Both the position numbers and the translations under genes were made by a program. A stretch of 64,000 nt of DNA from the NCBI RefSeq assembly GCF_003347665.1, contig NZ_QDGA01000021.1:1-64000 (forward strand), given 5' to 3'. The notes under the pieces were generated by a model. That model did no database searches and was not told the DNA's origin. It saw nothing but the letters and a program-made list of their open reading frames with translations. How positions within the stretch are numbered: position 1 is the stretch's first letter; every line of letters starts with the position of its first letter. Below are positions 36,697-45,255 of the stretch, in pieces. Source of the DNA: Microvirga calopogonii. GTDB lineage: Bacteria; Pseudomonadota; Alphaproteobacteria; Rhizobiales; Beijerinckiaceae.

Positions 36697-37467
36697 TTAT
36701 TCAAGAGTTCCCAGAAGATGAATGACGGCAGGCGCCCCGAGCGATACGCCTGAAAGAAAGAGGAGGAAGAACACGATGCGCCGCATCATGGTGGGCGAAA
36801 CAGGAGGCGGCCATAGTCGTGCTGCGTAGGTTGCCCCCATGACAGCCGGAACGGCGAGGAGACCGGTGAGAGTGGATCCAGTCGGCAGATCACCGGAAAT
36901 CACCACGAGACCGATCCGGAACACAGCATTAAGCGCGAACACGGTGACGAGCGTTTCCCGCACCGCCATCAGCGGCATCGGCTGGCGGTAGAAATGATAA
37001 ACGAGTGGTGGTCCGGCCGTTGAAAACATTCCGCCCATCAATCCCGCGATGGCACCGAAGAATAGGAACGATCCACCATGAGATTGCCTCGTCAAAGGCT
37101 CCGGCTTTCGTGCGAGTTGCAAGCTCGAAACGATGATCACAAGACCGAGAATCAATCGCAGGGCATCAGCTTGCGTCCCAGCAAGCCATTCCAGCAGCCA
37201 GTATCCGACGAAGAGCATTGGAATGCTGGCAGTCATGACGAAGGCGAATTCGCGCCATGCCACATCGCGCCATCCCTTCACGAGCATCTGTATGGCATTC
37301 ACCAACGTCAGGACGCTCACGATCATGGCGGCATCCGGCAGCGCCAGCAGCCCGGTGAGTCCGACGCCGCCCATGGTGATAAGCCCGAAGGCGAATCCCG
37401 TCAGGGTCTGGGCATAGGCGGCGAAGCCCGTCAGCATGAGAAAGCCGATGAGCTCCGCAGCCGACAT
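36697..37467 (-). CDS. TauE/SafE-family sulfite/organosulfonate exporter
   Basis: A 256-residue membrane protein with about eight hydrophobic spans in the TSUP/TauE-SafE pattern. Paired motifs are TGFAFGLITMGGVGLTGLLAL near 22-42 and GAIAGLMGGMFSTAGPPLVYHFY near 138-160. Family members export sulfite, sulfoacetate or sulfolactate. It starts 3 bases after the sulfoquinovosidase stop and ends the main operon, so release of 3-sulfolactate (or sulfite) is the likely job. Confidence 0.9.
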   Translation of the reverse strand: MSAAELIGFLMLTGFAAYAQTLTGFAFGLITMGGVGLTGLLALPDAAMIVSVLTLVNAIQMLVKGWRDVAWREFAFVMTASIPMLFVGYWLLEWLAGTQADALRLILGLVIIVSSLQLARKPEPLTRQSHGGSFLFFGAIAGLMGGMFSTAGPPLVYHFYRQPMPLMAVRETLVTVFALNAVFRIGLVVISGDLPTGSTLTGLLAVPAVMGATYAARLWPPPVSPTMMRRIVFFLLFLSGVSLGAPAVIHLLGTLE

Positions 37468-37470
37468 CGC

Positions 37471-39474
37471 TCAGACGTTCCTCAAGCCCGCGAAGAGATC
37501 CGCAAACTCCGACGTGGCCCGATAGAATACCGGCGGCTCGCCGATGGGCGCAGGCACCGTGACGTCCTGCCCTCCCAGGAAAGTCTTGCCGGACCACACA
37601 TGGACCCACCTCTCGCCACCCGGCACATAGGTGCTCCACTCCGTCTTCCCTGCCTGCCAGACAGGTGCAACGAGAAGGTCGGGGCCGTAGAGATAGGCGT
37701 CCTGGATCGCATAAGTACGGGGGTCGTCCTCGAAATGCAGAAACAGCGGGCGCTGCACCGGCAGGCCTCGCGTCGAAGCCTCTGCCACGAGGGATTTCAG
37801 GTAAGGTACAAGGTGCACATAGATCTTTGTCATCCGTGCGAAATGCCCGAGCACCTGCGGGTCCTGGTCGATCTGCAGATTGTCGCGCGGGCGGTTGCCT
37901 TCATGGGTGCGCATGACCGGCGTGAACGCTCCCATCTCGGCCCAGCGCATGATGAGTTCCGCCGTACGCACATTGCCGAAGAGGCTTGTGTAGCCGCCAA
38001 TATCCGAATGATGGTAGGCGTTGCCGATAAGCCCTGACGAAAGTGCACCCGACATCACGGTCACGAGCCCGTCGTGACGCGTAAAATCGACCGACTGGTC
38101 CCCGCCCCACAGCAGGGGACAGTGCTTCTGGACGCCGGTGAAGCCGGCACGCATGAAGAAAAGGACCTCGCCGGTTTTGCCCCGGCTAGCCACCGCGCGG
38201 GCATTCACTTCCGCCCAGAGCGTCGGCCATGCGTTATGCATCAGCTTCGCATCGACCCCATTGGCGAGCTTCACATCGATCGGCAGATACTCTCCGAAAT
38301 CAGCCATCCAGCCGGAGAGGCCGAAATCGAGCATGTTCTGCCCGATCACGCGCTCGGCGAACCAAGCGGCCGCTTCCGGGTTGGTGAAATCCACGACCCC
38401 GCAATCGAACTCGCCGAAATCCACCAGGGCTGTGTTTCCGCTCTCATCCTTTGCGAAATAGCCTGCGGCCTCCGCTTCCGGGAACAAAGAGCCATCGACG
38501 GCAAGATAAGGATTCACATAGCCGAGGAAACGGATGCCGCGACCTTCCAGCTCCGCGAGGCGCTGGCGCAGACTCGGATAGCGGTCTTCATTCGCCTTCC
38601 AGTCCCAGAACAGGCGCGCGCCGAAAGAGGTTTGGCGCAGACCCACCCAATCCTCGCACCAGAGACCGGACACCTTCGTGCCGGCCGCGATGATGTTCTC
38701 CAACCTCTCGAAGGAATTGCTGCCATCTTTCAGGCCGATGATCGCGCCACGATAAACCCACTCAGGCAACGGCGGCTGACGGCCGAAGCGCTCGGACATG
38801 GCTTCGACGAGAGCAATAAAGGTGGGACGCGCCGTGAGCTCGATCCGCTCAGGTACGGCCCAGATCTCAACTTCGTGAAAATCCCCGCGGCGGAAATCGA
38901 AAGCCGAATAGGCCGTCGTCTCCACATGCAGCGCATAGCGCCGGGATGAGAGGAACGTTGGCTGCGGATAATTGGTATTCCAGTAATCGCCTCCCGACTT
39001 GCCGGTGACATCAGCCTTGAATGTGATCTCCGTCGTCTTATCGCGCCCAACGCCGGGCTCCGATGTCCAGAGTGGAAATCGGCGGCCGCGCATGTCGAAA
39101 TACGACATCTGCTCGCCTCCGCCCCACACATGTTCATCTTTGTCGGCCTTAACGCGAAGCCAGACGCGATTGATCGAGGGATTCGCCGAACGGAAAGCAA
39201 CAGCGGCATTTCGCCCATCGCCCGACACGTTGAGAATGATCCGAGCCGGCTGGCCCGGTGCGGCCGAGAAGGCGATCTCACTACCCGACGCAACCGCGTG
39301 GGCGAGCGGCGTCCGTTCGATGACATAATCCTCGATGTCGAAATTGCCGCGGTACATATCCATCCGCGCATCACCCCGTCCCACGAAGAGGCACGGTGCA
39401 TTGATGCGATGGCGCAGGATGAGCCTCCCGTCGAGAACGAGATCAAAGCCGTCGTCGGTCGTCTGGATTTGCAT
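37471..39474 (-). CDS. Sulfoquinovosidase, GH31 family (YihQ-like)
   Basis: A 667-residue alpha-glycosidase that by eye matches E. coli YihQ along much of its length. Catalytic Asp392 is in GWMADFGEYLP and the acid/base Asp459 in LLWGGDQSVDF. The residues that recognise the sulfonate are in place: Lys249 (GLKDG), Glu274 (CEDW), Arg287 and Trp290 (FGARLFW) and Tyr495 (DIGGYT), the K-E-R-W-Y version known from rhizobial enzymes in contrast to Q-Q-R-W-Y in E. coli. No signal peptide, so it is cytoplasmic. It releases sulfoquinovose from sulfoquinovosyl glycerol. It lies 9 bases after the SDR gene and 3 before the exporter gene. Confidence 0.93.
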   Translation of the reverse strand: MQIQTTDDGFDLVLDGRLILRHRINAPCLFVGRGDARMDMYRGNFDIEDYVIERTPLAHAVASGSEIAFSAAPGQPARIILNVSGDGRNAAVAFRSANPSINRVWLRVKADKDEHVWGGGEQMSYFDMRGRRFPLWTSEPGVGRDKTTEITFKADVTGKSGGDYWNTNYPQPTFLSSRRYALHVETTAYSAFDFRRGDFHEVEIWAVPERIELTARPTFIALVEAMSERFGRQPPLPEWVYRGAIIGLKDGSNSFERLENIIAAGTKVSGLWCEDWVGLRQTSFGARLFWDWKANEDRYPSLRQRLAELEGRGIRFLGYVNPYLAVDGSLFPEAEAAGYFAKDESGNTALVDFGEFDCGVVDFTNPEAAAWFAERVIGQNMLDFGLSGWMADFGEYLPIDVKLANGVDAKLMHNAWPTLWAEVNARAVASRGKTGEVLFFMRAGFTGVQKHCPLLWGGDQSVDFTRHDGLVTVMSGALSSGLIGNAYHHSDIGGYTSLFGNVRTAELIMRWAEMGAFTPVMRTHEGNRPRDNLQIDQDPQVLGHFARMTKIYVHLVPYLKSLVAEASTRGLPVQRPLFLHFEDDPRTYAIQDAYLYGPDLLVAPVWQAGKTEWSTYVPGGERWVHVWSGKTFLGGQDVTVPAPIGEPPVFYRATSEFADLFAGLRNV

Positions 39475-39483
39475 GGGACGCTC

Positions 39484-40248
39484 TCAATTCTGGGTCAGGC
39501 CGGCATCGATGATGAAATTCGCACCCGTGCAGCCGCCGCTTTCGTCTGAGCCGAGGAAGAGTGCCATCTTTGCCACGTGGCTGGCATCGAGCCGGAATTT
39601 CAATGCTTGAAGGTCAAGGAATTGCTGGTTCAATTCGGGCGTGAGCCAGAGCTGCTTCTGACGTTCGGTGAGGATTGCACCTGGTACGATACAGTTCACC
39701 CGAATGTTGGATGGACCCAACTCGCGCGCGAGCGTACGGGTCATGCCGTTGATCGCCGCCTTGGCGGTCGTGTACCCGACCATGCCGGGGCGCCCGCGCA
39801 TCCATGAGATCGAGCCAAGCATGATGATCGAGCCCCCGCCTCGCGCCGACATGCCCTTCACGACCGCCTGTGTCGCGAAGAACTGGTGGTCGAGATTCAG
39901 CGCGAGGGCTCGCCGCCAGTAATCCGGCTCCACCTCGGCCATGTCGTGCCGATCGTCCTTGCCGGCATTGTTGACGAGAACGTCCACACCGCCCTGCTCG
40001 CTTTCGATCTGAGCCAGCACCTCGCGGAGCGCCGGAATGTCCGTGACGTCGCAGGCGTGGAAGGCGGCGCCCGTTGCGCCAGACAGCGCATCCCCCGACT
40101 CCTTCGCGATATCGATGAATGAGACCCGCGCACCCTGCGCCACAAAGGCCTTCACCATCTCCTCGCCGATTCCGGATGCACCACCGGTGACGACGACGGA
40201 TCGGCCCTGAAGAGAGCGATACTGAACGGTTGTATAATCAAATACCAT
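39484..40248 (-). CDS. SDR dehydrogenase, probable sulfoquinovose 1-dehydrogenase
   Basis: A 254-residue classical short-chain dehydrogenase. The cofactor motif TGGASGIG is at about 21-28, NNAG near 92-95, the catalytic Ser in GSISWM near 146 and YTTAK near 158-162. An acidic residue after the second strand (FIDIAKE) favours NAD over NADP. In the sulfo-Entner-Doudoroff route of Pseudomonas putida SQ1 and Rhizobium, an SDR oxidises sulfoquinovose to 6-deoxy-6-sulfogluconolactone; position between lactonase and sulfoquinovosidase genes supports the same role here. Confidence 0.87.
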   Translation of the reverse strand: MVFDYTTVQYRSLQGRSVVVTGGASGIGEEMVKAFVAQGARVSFIDIAKESGDALSGATGAAFHACDVTDIPALREVLAQIESEQGGVDVLVNNAGKDDRHDMAEVEPDYWRRALALNLDHQFFATQAVVKGMSARGGGSIIMLGSISWMRGRPGMVGYTTAKAAINGMTRTLARELGPSNIRVNCIVPGAILTERQKQLWLTPELNQQFLDLQALKFRLDASHVAKMALFLGSDESGGCTGANFIIDAGLTQN

Positions 40249-40260
40249 CGCAGCGCAGCC

Positions 40261-41142
40261 TTAAACAGAAGGGTCGAAACGGTCTTCGGGCAGGCCCGGC
40301 ACATCGACCGGTATGGAGAACAGGCTTCCTGAATGCGGGAAGCCTTCGAGTTCCTCTATGGATCGGCCAGTGCGGGCGGACGTCACATAGAGCGTCTTCA
40401 ATTCAGCACCGCCGAAGCAGACCATCGTGGGGCACCGGGCCGGAACGGAATATTCGGCCAGCAACCTTCCGTCCGGGGCATAGCGCTGGATCCGCCCGCC
40501 CTCGAACAAAGCCGTCCAGTAGCAGCCTTCCGCATCCACCGCCGCACCGTCCGGGCGGCCGCGGTCGGTTTCGGTGGGTTCGAGGCGCGTGAACAGGGTC
40601 TTGTCCGTGGCTTCGCCACTGACCGGATCGTAGTCGTAGCGCCAGACCGTGAAGGTCGGCGTGTCGGAATGGTAGAGCGTGCGTCCGTCCGGCGAGAAGG
40701 CGACACCGTTCGACGTGAGAAGCCCACTTGCAAGCGTCGCGAGACCTCGCCGGTCATAGCGGTAGAGATGTGCCTTGCCGCCGTCCTTCGGCTCGTCGAT
40801 GGTGCCGGCGAGAAAGCGGCCCGCTGGATCGACGCGACCATCATTGAAGCGGCTGGTGCGATGATCTTCCGGATTGTCGGCTAACTTCGTCTCACGATTT
40901 CCCTGAGAGTCCAGCAGCCAAAGGCCCGAACGGAATCCCGCGATGAAGCCACCGCCTTTCCTGAGTCCGATGCAGCCGATCTCCTCCGGCATTGTCATGA
41001 CGGTATGCTCGCCCGTCGCAGGCCGGAAGCGGTGAAGCGCCATGCCCTTGATATCGACGAAGAACAGCGCCTGCCCGTCAGCGTCCCAGATCGGGCATTC
41101 GCCCAGTTCGGCGCGGACATCGAGGGCAATGGAGAGGGGCAT
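40261..41142 (-). CDS. SMP-30/gluconolactonase family, probable sulfogluconolactonase
   Basis: A 293-residue six-bladed beta-propeller hydrolase of the SMP-30 family. The metal-binding Glu lies in RAELGECPIWD near residue 12, the Asn/Asp segments in LTSNGVAFSPDGRTLYHSD near 145 and DGAAVDAEGCYW near 193. I use the ATG at 41142 with GAGGTTC upstream; a TTG at 41157 is open. Placed after the aldolase and before the SDR, it would hydrolyse 6-deoxy-6-sulfogluconolactone. Confidence 0.88.
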   Translation of the reverse strand: MPLSIALDVRAELGECPIWDADGQALFFVDIKGMALHRFRPATGEHTVMTMPEEIGCIGLRKGGGFIAGFRSGLWLLDSQGNRETKLADNPEDHRTSRFNDGRVDPAGRFLAGTIDEPKDGGKAHLYRYDRRGLATLASGLLTSNGVAFSPDGRTLYHSDTPTFTVWRYDYDPVSGEATDKTLFTRLEPTETDRGRPDGAAVDAEGCYWTALFEGGRIQRYAPDGRLLAEYSVPARCPTMVCFGGAELKTLYVTSARTGRSIEELEGFPHSGSLFSIPVDVPGLPEDRFDPSV

Positions 41143-41153
41143 CCCAATGAACC

Positions 41154-41960
41154 TCAATAGGCCGCGACTGGAGCATCCGGCGAGGCCGGTTGATCACGTA
41201 AGGCGCCCAACCATTCGGAGGCACGGCTCGTCATCATGGCGATGTCGGACGCCACGGCGACGTAGCTGTAGCCGTAGGCAATGAAGCGGCGCACCATATC
41301 CGGATTGGGGCCGACGATGCCGACCGGCTTGCCGGCCTCACGTGCCCTCGTGGCAGCTTTCTGAATCAGCGCCTGAACGTCGGGATGCGCAATGTTGCCG
41401 ATATGTCCCATGGCGGCCGCGAGATCGCCGGGCCCGACGAACAATGCGTCAATTCCGGGAACGGCCGCGATTTCCGGCAGCCGCTCAATGGCTTCGGGCG
41501 TCTCCAGCTGGACGATGACTGCCACCTGGTCATTGGCACGCTTGAGATAATCGGAAGCCCGACCGAACCGCGAGCCGCGATGCACGGCCGCGACGCCACG
41601 AATGCCTTCGGGAGGATACTTCGCAAACGACAGCGCTTGCCGGGCCTCGTCGGCTGTCTGAACGAACGGCAGCATGATTGTCTGAGCGCCCGCATCGAGC
41701 ACACGCTTCACGAGCACCTGATCGTTCCAGGCGAGCCGCACGACCGCATCGGCAGGCGTGCAGCCGATGGCACGCAGGATATGAGCCAAGTCCGACACTT
41801 CGATCGGCACATGCTCCATGTCGACGACGAGGAAGTCGAAGCCGCTATAGCCCATGGCCTCGGCGGTCGAGGGGGCTGCCGCCATGAGCCAGGTGCCGAG
41901 CGGAGGGCGCGGCCCCGCGCCCTTCAGCCAGCCTTTGAAGCGGTTCTCGATATCGATCAT
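41154..41960 (-). CDS. HpcH/HpaI aldolase, probable KDSG aldolase
   Basis: A 268-residue class II pyruvate aldolase. The fold's markers are FDFLVVDMEHVP near 42-53, VVRLAWND near 73, the metal ligands Glu in IVQLETPEAI near 150 and Asp in FVGPGDLAAAMG near 176. In this setting it would split 2-keto-3,6-dideoxy-6-sulfogluconate into pyruvate and 3-sulfolactaldehyde. ATG 41960 is preferred; the open frame extends into the dehydratase gene but is not family-like. Eleven bases separate it from the lactonase start. Confidence 0.88.
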   Translation of the reverse strand: MIDIENRFKGWLKGAGPRPPLGTWLMAAAPSTAEAMGYSGFDFLVVDMEHVPIEVSDLAHILRAIGCTPADAVVRLAWNDQVLVKRVLDAGAQTIMLPFVQTADEARQALSFAKYPPEGIRGVAAVHRGSRFGRASDYLKRANDQVAVIVQLETPEAIERLPEIAAVPGIDALFVGPGDLAAAMGHIGNIAHPDVQALIQKAATRAREAGKPVGIVGPNPDMVRRFIAYGYSYVAVASDIAMMTSRASEWLGALRDQPASPDAPVAAY

Positions 41961-41970
41961 GGGCGTGCCC

Positions 41971-43704
41971 CTAGAAGATGGACGGCTCGACCACCGGGCC
42001 GGGCGCGCTGAGGAAATCGAAGTCGCAGCCCTGATCGGCCTGCGAGACATGGCGCTGGTAGAGCGCCGCGAAGGACCGGCCATAGATGTGCGCGGTCGGC
42101 TTCCATTCGGCACGGCGGCGCTCCAGCTCGGCCTCGTCGACTTTCATGTCGAGGCGACCAGCCTCGACATCGAGTTCCACGAGATCGCCCGTCCGGAGAA
42201 GACCGAGCGGCCCTCCCACGGCCGCCTCGGGAGCGACGTGCAGAATGCAGGTGCCGTAATGGGTGCCGCTCATGCGTCCGTCGCAGATGCGGACCATGTC
42301 GCGAACGCCTTGGCGAAGGAGTTTCTTCGGAATCGGCAGATTGCCCCATTCCGGCATGCCCGGTGCCCCGACGGGACCGGCATTGCGCAGCACGATGACC
42401 GTATCCTCCGTGATGTCGAGATCGGGCTTGTCGATCGTCTGGTTCATCTCGGCGGGGCTGTCGAAGACGAGCGCGGGCCCGACGTGCTTGAGGAATTTCG
42501 GATTCGCCGCAGAGGATTTCATGACGGCGCCGTTGGGAGCAAGGTTGCCGCGCAGCACAGCCAGCGTCTTACCGCGCGAAAGCGGCACGACCGGGTTGTC
42601 CTCTCCCCGAATGACATCGTCATTCCAGCACTCGGCTCCGGCGATGTTCTCACCCAGGGTCCTGCCATTCACGGTCCCGGCATCTTGGACGAGATGCCGC
42701 TCCAGCTTCCTGAGCAGCGCCGGAAGCCCACCCGCGAAGTAGAAATCCTCCATCAGGTACTCGCCGGACGGGAAGAGGTTGGCGCAGACCGGCACCCTGC
42801 CGGCCATGTCGGACATGTCGTCGAGGGTGAGGTTGACACCGGCTCGGCGCGCCATGGCAATGAGGTGCACGGCGGCATTGGTGGAGCCACCGAGCGCCAT
42901 GTAGGCTATCAGGCCATTGCGGAAGCTCCTTGCGTCGAGGAAGCGAGACGGCTTCCAGTCGTCCCAGATCATCGCGACAATGCGCTCGCCGCAGGCAGAG
43001 GCCATGCGCGGGTGGCCGCTGTCGGCGGCCGGTATCGAGGAAGCCCCTGGAAGCGTGAGGCCCATGGCATCCACGATGGACGTCATGGTGGATGCCGTCC
43101 CCATGGTATTGCAAGTACCGATGGAGCGGGTCATGCGGCTTTCCAAATCGACCCAATCGGCCTGGGTGATATTGCCCGCCCGAAGTTCGTCCCAGTACTT
43201 CTTGGTATGGGTGCCCGCCCCCGTCTTTTGCCCGCGCCATTGACCGTTCGACATGGGACCCGCCGGGCAGTAGATCACTGGAATATCCATGCTGATCGCG
43301 CCCATGAGGAGTCCGGGCGTGGACTTGTCGCAGCCGCCCAGAAGCACGGCCCCGTCGATGGGATGCGAGCGCAGGAGTTCCTCCACCTCCATGGCGAGGA
43401 AGTTGCGGTAGAGCATGGTGGTGGGTTTCACCATCACCTCGCCGACCGACAAGGCCGGCAGCTCCACCGGATAGCCGCCGGCCTGCCAGACACCGCGCTT
43501 CACGGCCTCCGCGCGGTCGCGCAGATGTGAATGGCACGGGCTCAAATCGCTCCAGGTATTGATGATGGCAACGACGGGCTTGCCGAGGAACTCCTCCCGG
43601 CGCAGGCCCATCTGCTGGGTGCGCTGACGATGCGCGAAACCGCGCATGTCGTCGGAGGCAAACCACCGCTGGCTCCGCAACTCTCCGATTGGTCGGCGCG
43701 TCAT
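41971..43704 (-). CDS. IlvD/Edd family dehydratase, probable 6-deoxy-6-sulfogluconate dehydratase
   Basis: A 577-residue iron-sulfur sugar-acid dehydratase. Cluster-ligand regions are NTWSDLSPCHSHL near 49-61, GGCDKSTPGLLMGA near 123-136 and GTCNTMGTASTM near 197-208. The C-terminal half contains CDGRMSGTHYGTCILHV near 488. The subtype is that of sugar-acid (xylonate/arabonate/gluconate) dehydratases rather than branched-chain biosynthesis. First gene of the sulfoquinovose operon; expected to convert 6-deoxy-6-sulfogluconate to KDSG. Confidence 0.9.
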   Translation of the reverse strand: MTRRPIGELRSQRWFASDDMRGFAHRQRTQQMGLRREEFLGKPVVAIINTWSDLSPCHSHLRDRAEAVKRGVWQAGGYPVELPALSVGEVMVKPTTMLYRNFLAMEVEELLRSHPIDGAVLLGGCDKSTPGLLMGAISMDIPVIYCPAGPMSNGQWRGQKTGAGTHTKKYWDELRAGNITQADWVDLESRMTRSIGTCNTMGTASTMTSIVDAMGLTLPGASSIPAADSGHPRMASACGERIVAMIWDDWKPSRFLDARSFRNGLIAYMALGGSTNAAVHLIAMARRAGVNLTLDDMSDMAGRVPVCANLFPSGEYLMEDFYFAGGLPALLRKLERHLVQDAGTVNGRTLGENIAGAECWNDDVIRGEDNPVVPLSRGKTLAVLRGNLAPNGAVMKSSAANPKFLKHVGPALVFDSPAEMNQTIDKPDLDITEDTVIVLRNAGPVGAPGMPEWGNLPIPKKLLRQGVRDMVRICDGRMSGTHYGTCILHVAPEAAVGGPLGLLRTGDLVELDVEAGRLDMKVDEAELERRRAEWKPTAHIYGRSFAALYQRHVSQADQGCDFDFLSAPGPVVEPSIF

Positions 43705-43715
43705 CTCATTATTCC

Positions 43716-43830
43716 TTATCCCTTGATGCCGCCAGAGGTCAGGTCGGACGCGGCATGCTCCTGGAAATTTACGATCAGGACCGCAACGGGCGCTATTTCC
43801 TCGAACGCCGCTGAGACCGCCCGTACTGTG
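43716..43830 (-). pseudogene. C-terminal remnant of a sugar ABC permease (MalG type)
   Basis: On the minus strand an open stretch ends VLIVNFQEHAASDLTSGGIKG and a TAA at 43716-43718, directly before the dehydratase gene. This matches the pattern of MalG-type C-termini (a PV...LF.FQ helix, then GLTAGAVKG), though conserved positions have drifted. No start or transmembrane part remains upstream. It suggests that a CUT1 transporter gene once stood here. The plus strand of the same bases also reads as a short frame, which I judged less likely. Confidence 0.45.
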
Positions 43831-44011
43831 ATCTTGAACAGGGGTCCGCTACGAATGCGACCAGCCGCTCCATCCGATCACCGTCCTGTCGAAGGGCGGA
43901 GGCCATGGGTGCCATTCACAACATGCTCGGCGCGAACTACGTCGCATACCTATATCCTAGGCGGGGTCAGTCGCGCCGGCGCTTCGCCGAGCAGGAGCCG
44001 CCGCGGCACCG

Positions 44012-45211
44012 TCATCTTCGACTGGTCGAATCATCCAACGCCTTTATCACTCCTCTCAGTTCGGCCAGGCCCTTAAGGCGCCCAATTGCGGTATAACCTG
44101 GATTAACGCGCTTGCCTGAAGAGAGGTCATCAAGCATGCGATGGCCATGATCAGGGCGGAACGGGATCTTGGCGCTCTCCGGCCGCCGACGATCCTCTTT
44201 CAGGAGAACATCAAGGACTACAACCATATCGACGTCACCTTCGAGATGATCCGCTTCAAAGAAGCTCAGTCCATCCTGCTCCCGCCGCGTCGCCCTCAGA
44301 TGAGCAAAGTGGATGCGTGATGCAAAGCGGCGGGCCATGCTGGAAAGGTCGTTATCGGCCCGCACGCCGAGGCTCCCCGTGCAAAAGCACATGCCATTTG
44401 CTTCAGACGGCACAGCCGCGAATAAGGCCTCATAGTCCTCCTCCGTCGACGCGACGCGAGGCAGACCGAAAAGCGGTCGCGGCGGATCGTCCGGATGGAG
44501 GGTAAGCTTAACCGATAGCTTTTCCGCGATGGGAGTGACCTGCTCCAGGAACTCGATCAGGTGCTTGCGGAGCTTTGCAGCATCGATGCCTTCATAGGCT
44601 GCTAGCCGGTCGCGAAAAGCCTCCAGACTCAAGGCATCAGTCGTGGATCCTGGCAGGCCCGCGGCGATGGTCTTCGTCAGCCGTTCGACGGCATCCTCGT
44701 CCAACGCGTCAAACACCCCCCGCGCGCGCATTCTAGCCTCCTGATCGTAGGAGTTCTCGGCACCGGGACGCCTCAATATATAGAGGTCGAAGGCTGCGAA
44801 TGCATCCTGGTCGAAGCGCAGTGCCGTCGCCCCCGTCGGCAGCGGCCAATCGAGATCCGTTCGGGTCCAGTCCACCACGGGCATGAAGTTGTAGCAGACG
44901 ATCTTAAGGCCGCCTTGCGCTGCAGCCTCAAGGCTCGCAATCCACGCTGCGATGGACTGTTTCGCATGACCTCCATGCCGTTTGATGTCGTCGGCGACCG
45001 GGATGCTCTCGATCACCGACCACCTCAAAGGAGAGCGTCCGGGTGGGGCGCTCTCAATGAGGTTGCGGTGGCGCTCGACATCGCCGAGAGTCCATGCCTC
45101 ACCCGGAGGGACATGATGGAGTGCGGACACGATATCCGTGGCTCCGGCCTGACGAACTGCGTCTAGCGTTACCGGATCATCAGGGCCGAACCACCGCCAA
45201 GCCTGTCTCAT
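44012..45211 (-). CDS. uxuA: D-mannonate dehydratase
   Basis: A 399-residue UxuA-family TIM-barrel enzyme that converts D-mannonate to 2-keto-3-deoxygluconate with Mn or Fe. It opens with QAWRWFGPDDPVTLDAVRQAGA, and carries VVDWTRTDLDWPLPTGATALRFD near 110-135, LHPDDPPRPLFGLPR near 250, then CFCTGSLG and FAHLR before a closing RPDHGHRM. All family landmarks are present, so it looks functional. It follows a GH31 gene at 44 bases in the operon with the sugar importer, and points to a uronate- or mannonate-yielding substrate. Confidence 0.95.
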   Translation of the reverse strand: MRQAWRWFGPDDPVTLDAVRQAGATDIVSALHHVPPGEAWTLGDVERHRNLIESAPPGRSPLRWSVIESIPVADDIKRHGGHAKQSIAAWIASLEAAAQGGLKIVCYNFMPVVDWTRTDLDWPLPTGATALRFDQDAFAAFDLYILRRPGAENSYDQEARMRARGVFDALDEDAVERLTKTIAAGLPGSTTDALSLEAFRDRLAAYEGIDAAKLRKHLIEFLEQVTPIAEKLSVKLTLHPDDPPRPLFGLPRVASTEEDYEALFAAVPSEANGMCFCTGSLGVRADNDLSSMARRFASRIHFAHLRATRREQDGLSFFEADHLEGDVDMVVVLDVLLKEDRRRPESAKIPFRPDHGHRMLDDLSSGKRVNPGYTAIGRLKGLAELRGVIKALDDSTSRR

Positions 45212-45255
45212 GGGTCATGTCCTTCCTGATGTTCGAGAACCGATGTGATATGGCC

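Noticed and set aside
39484..41960. Reading the SDR-lactonase-aldolase genes as an arabinose/xylose (Dahms-type) pathway
   Set aside because: Possible for the enzymes alone, but the adjoining sulfoquinovosidase and TauE/SafE exporter favour sulfoquinovose.
41854..43530. Plus-strand open frame of 558 codons opposite the IlvD/Edd dehydratase
   Set aside because: The minus strand carries unmistakable iron-sulfur motifs; this frame has none.
41971..43704. Assignment as dihydroxyacid dehydratase of branched-chain amino-acid synthesis
   Set aside because: Subtype and neighbours (lactonase, aldolase, SDR) indicate sugar-acid dehydration.
43905..44096. Plus-strand frame between uxuA and the dehydratase
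   Set aside because: Overlaps the end of uxuA and has no recognisable product; the permease-remnant reading of the neighbouring bases is better supported.
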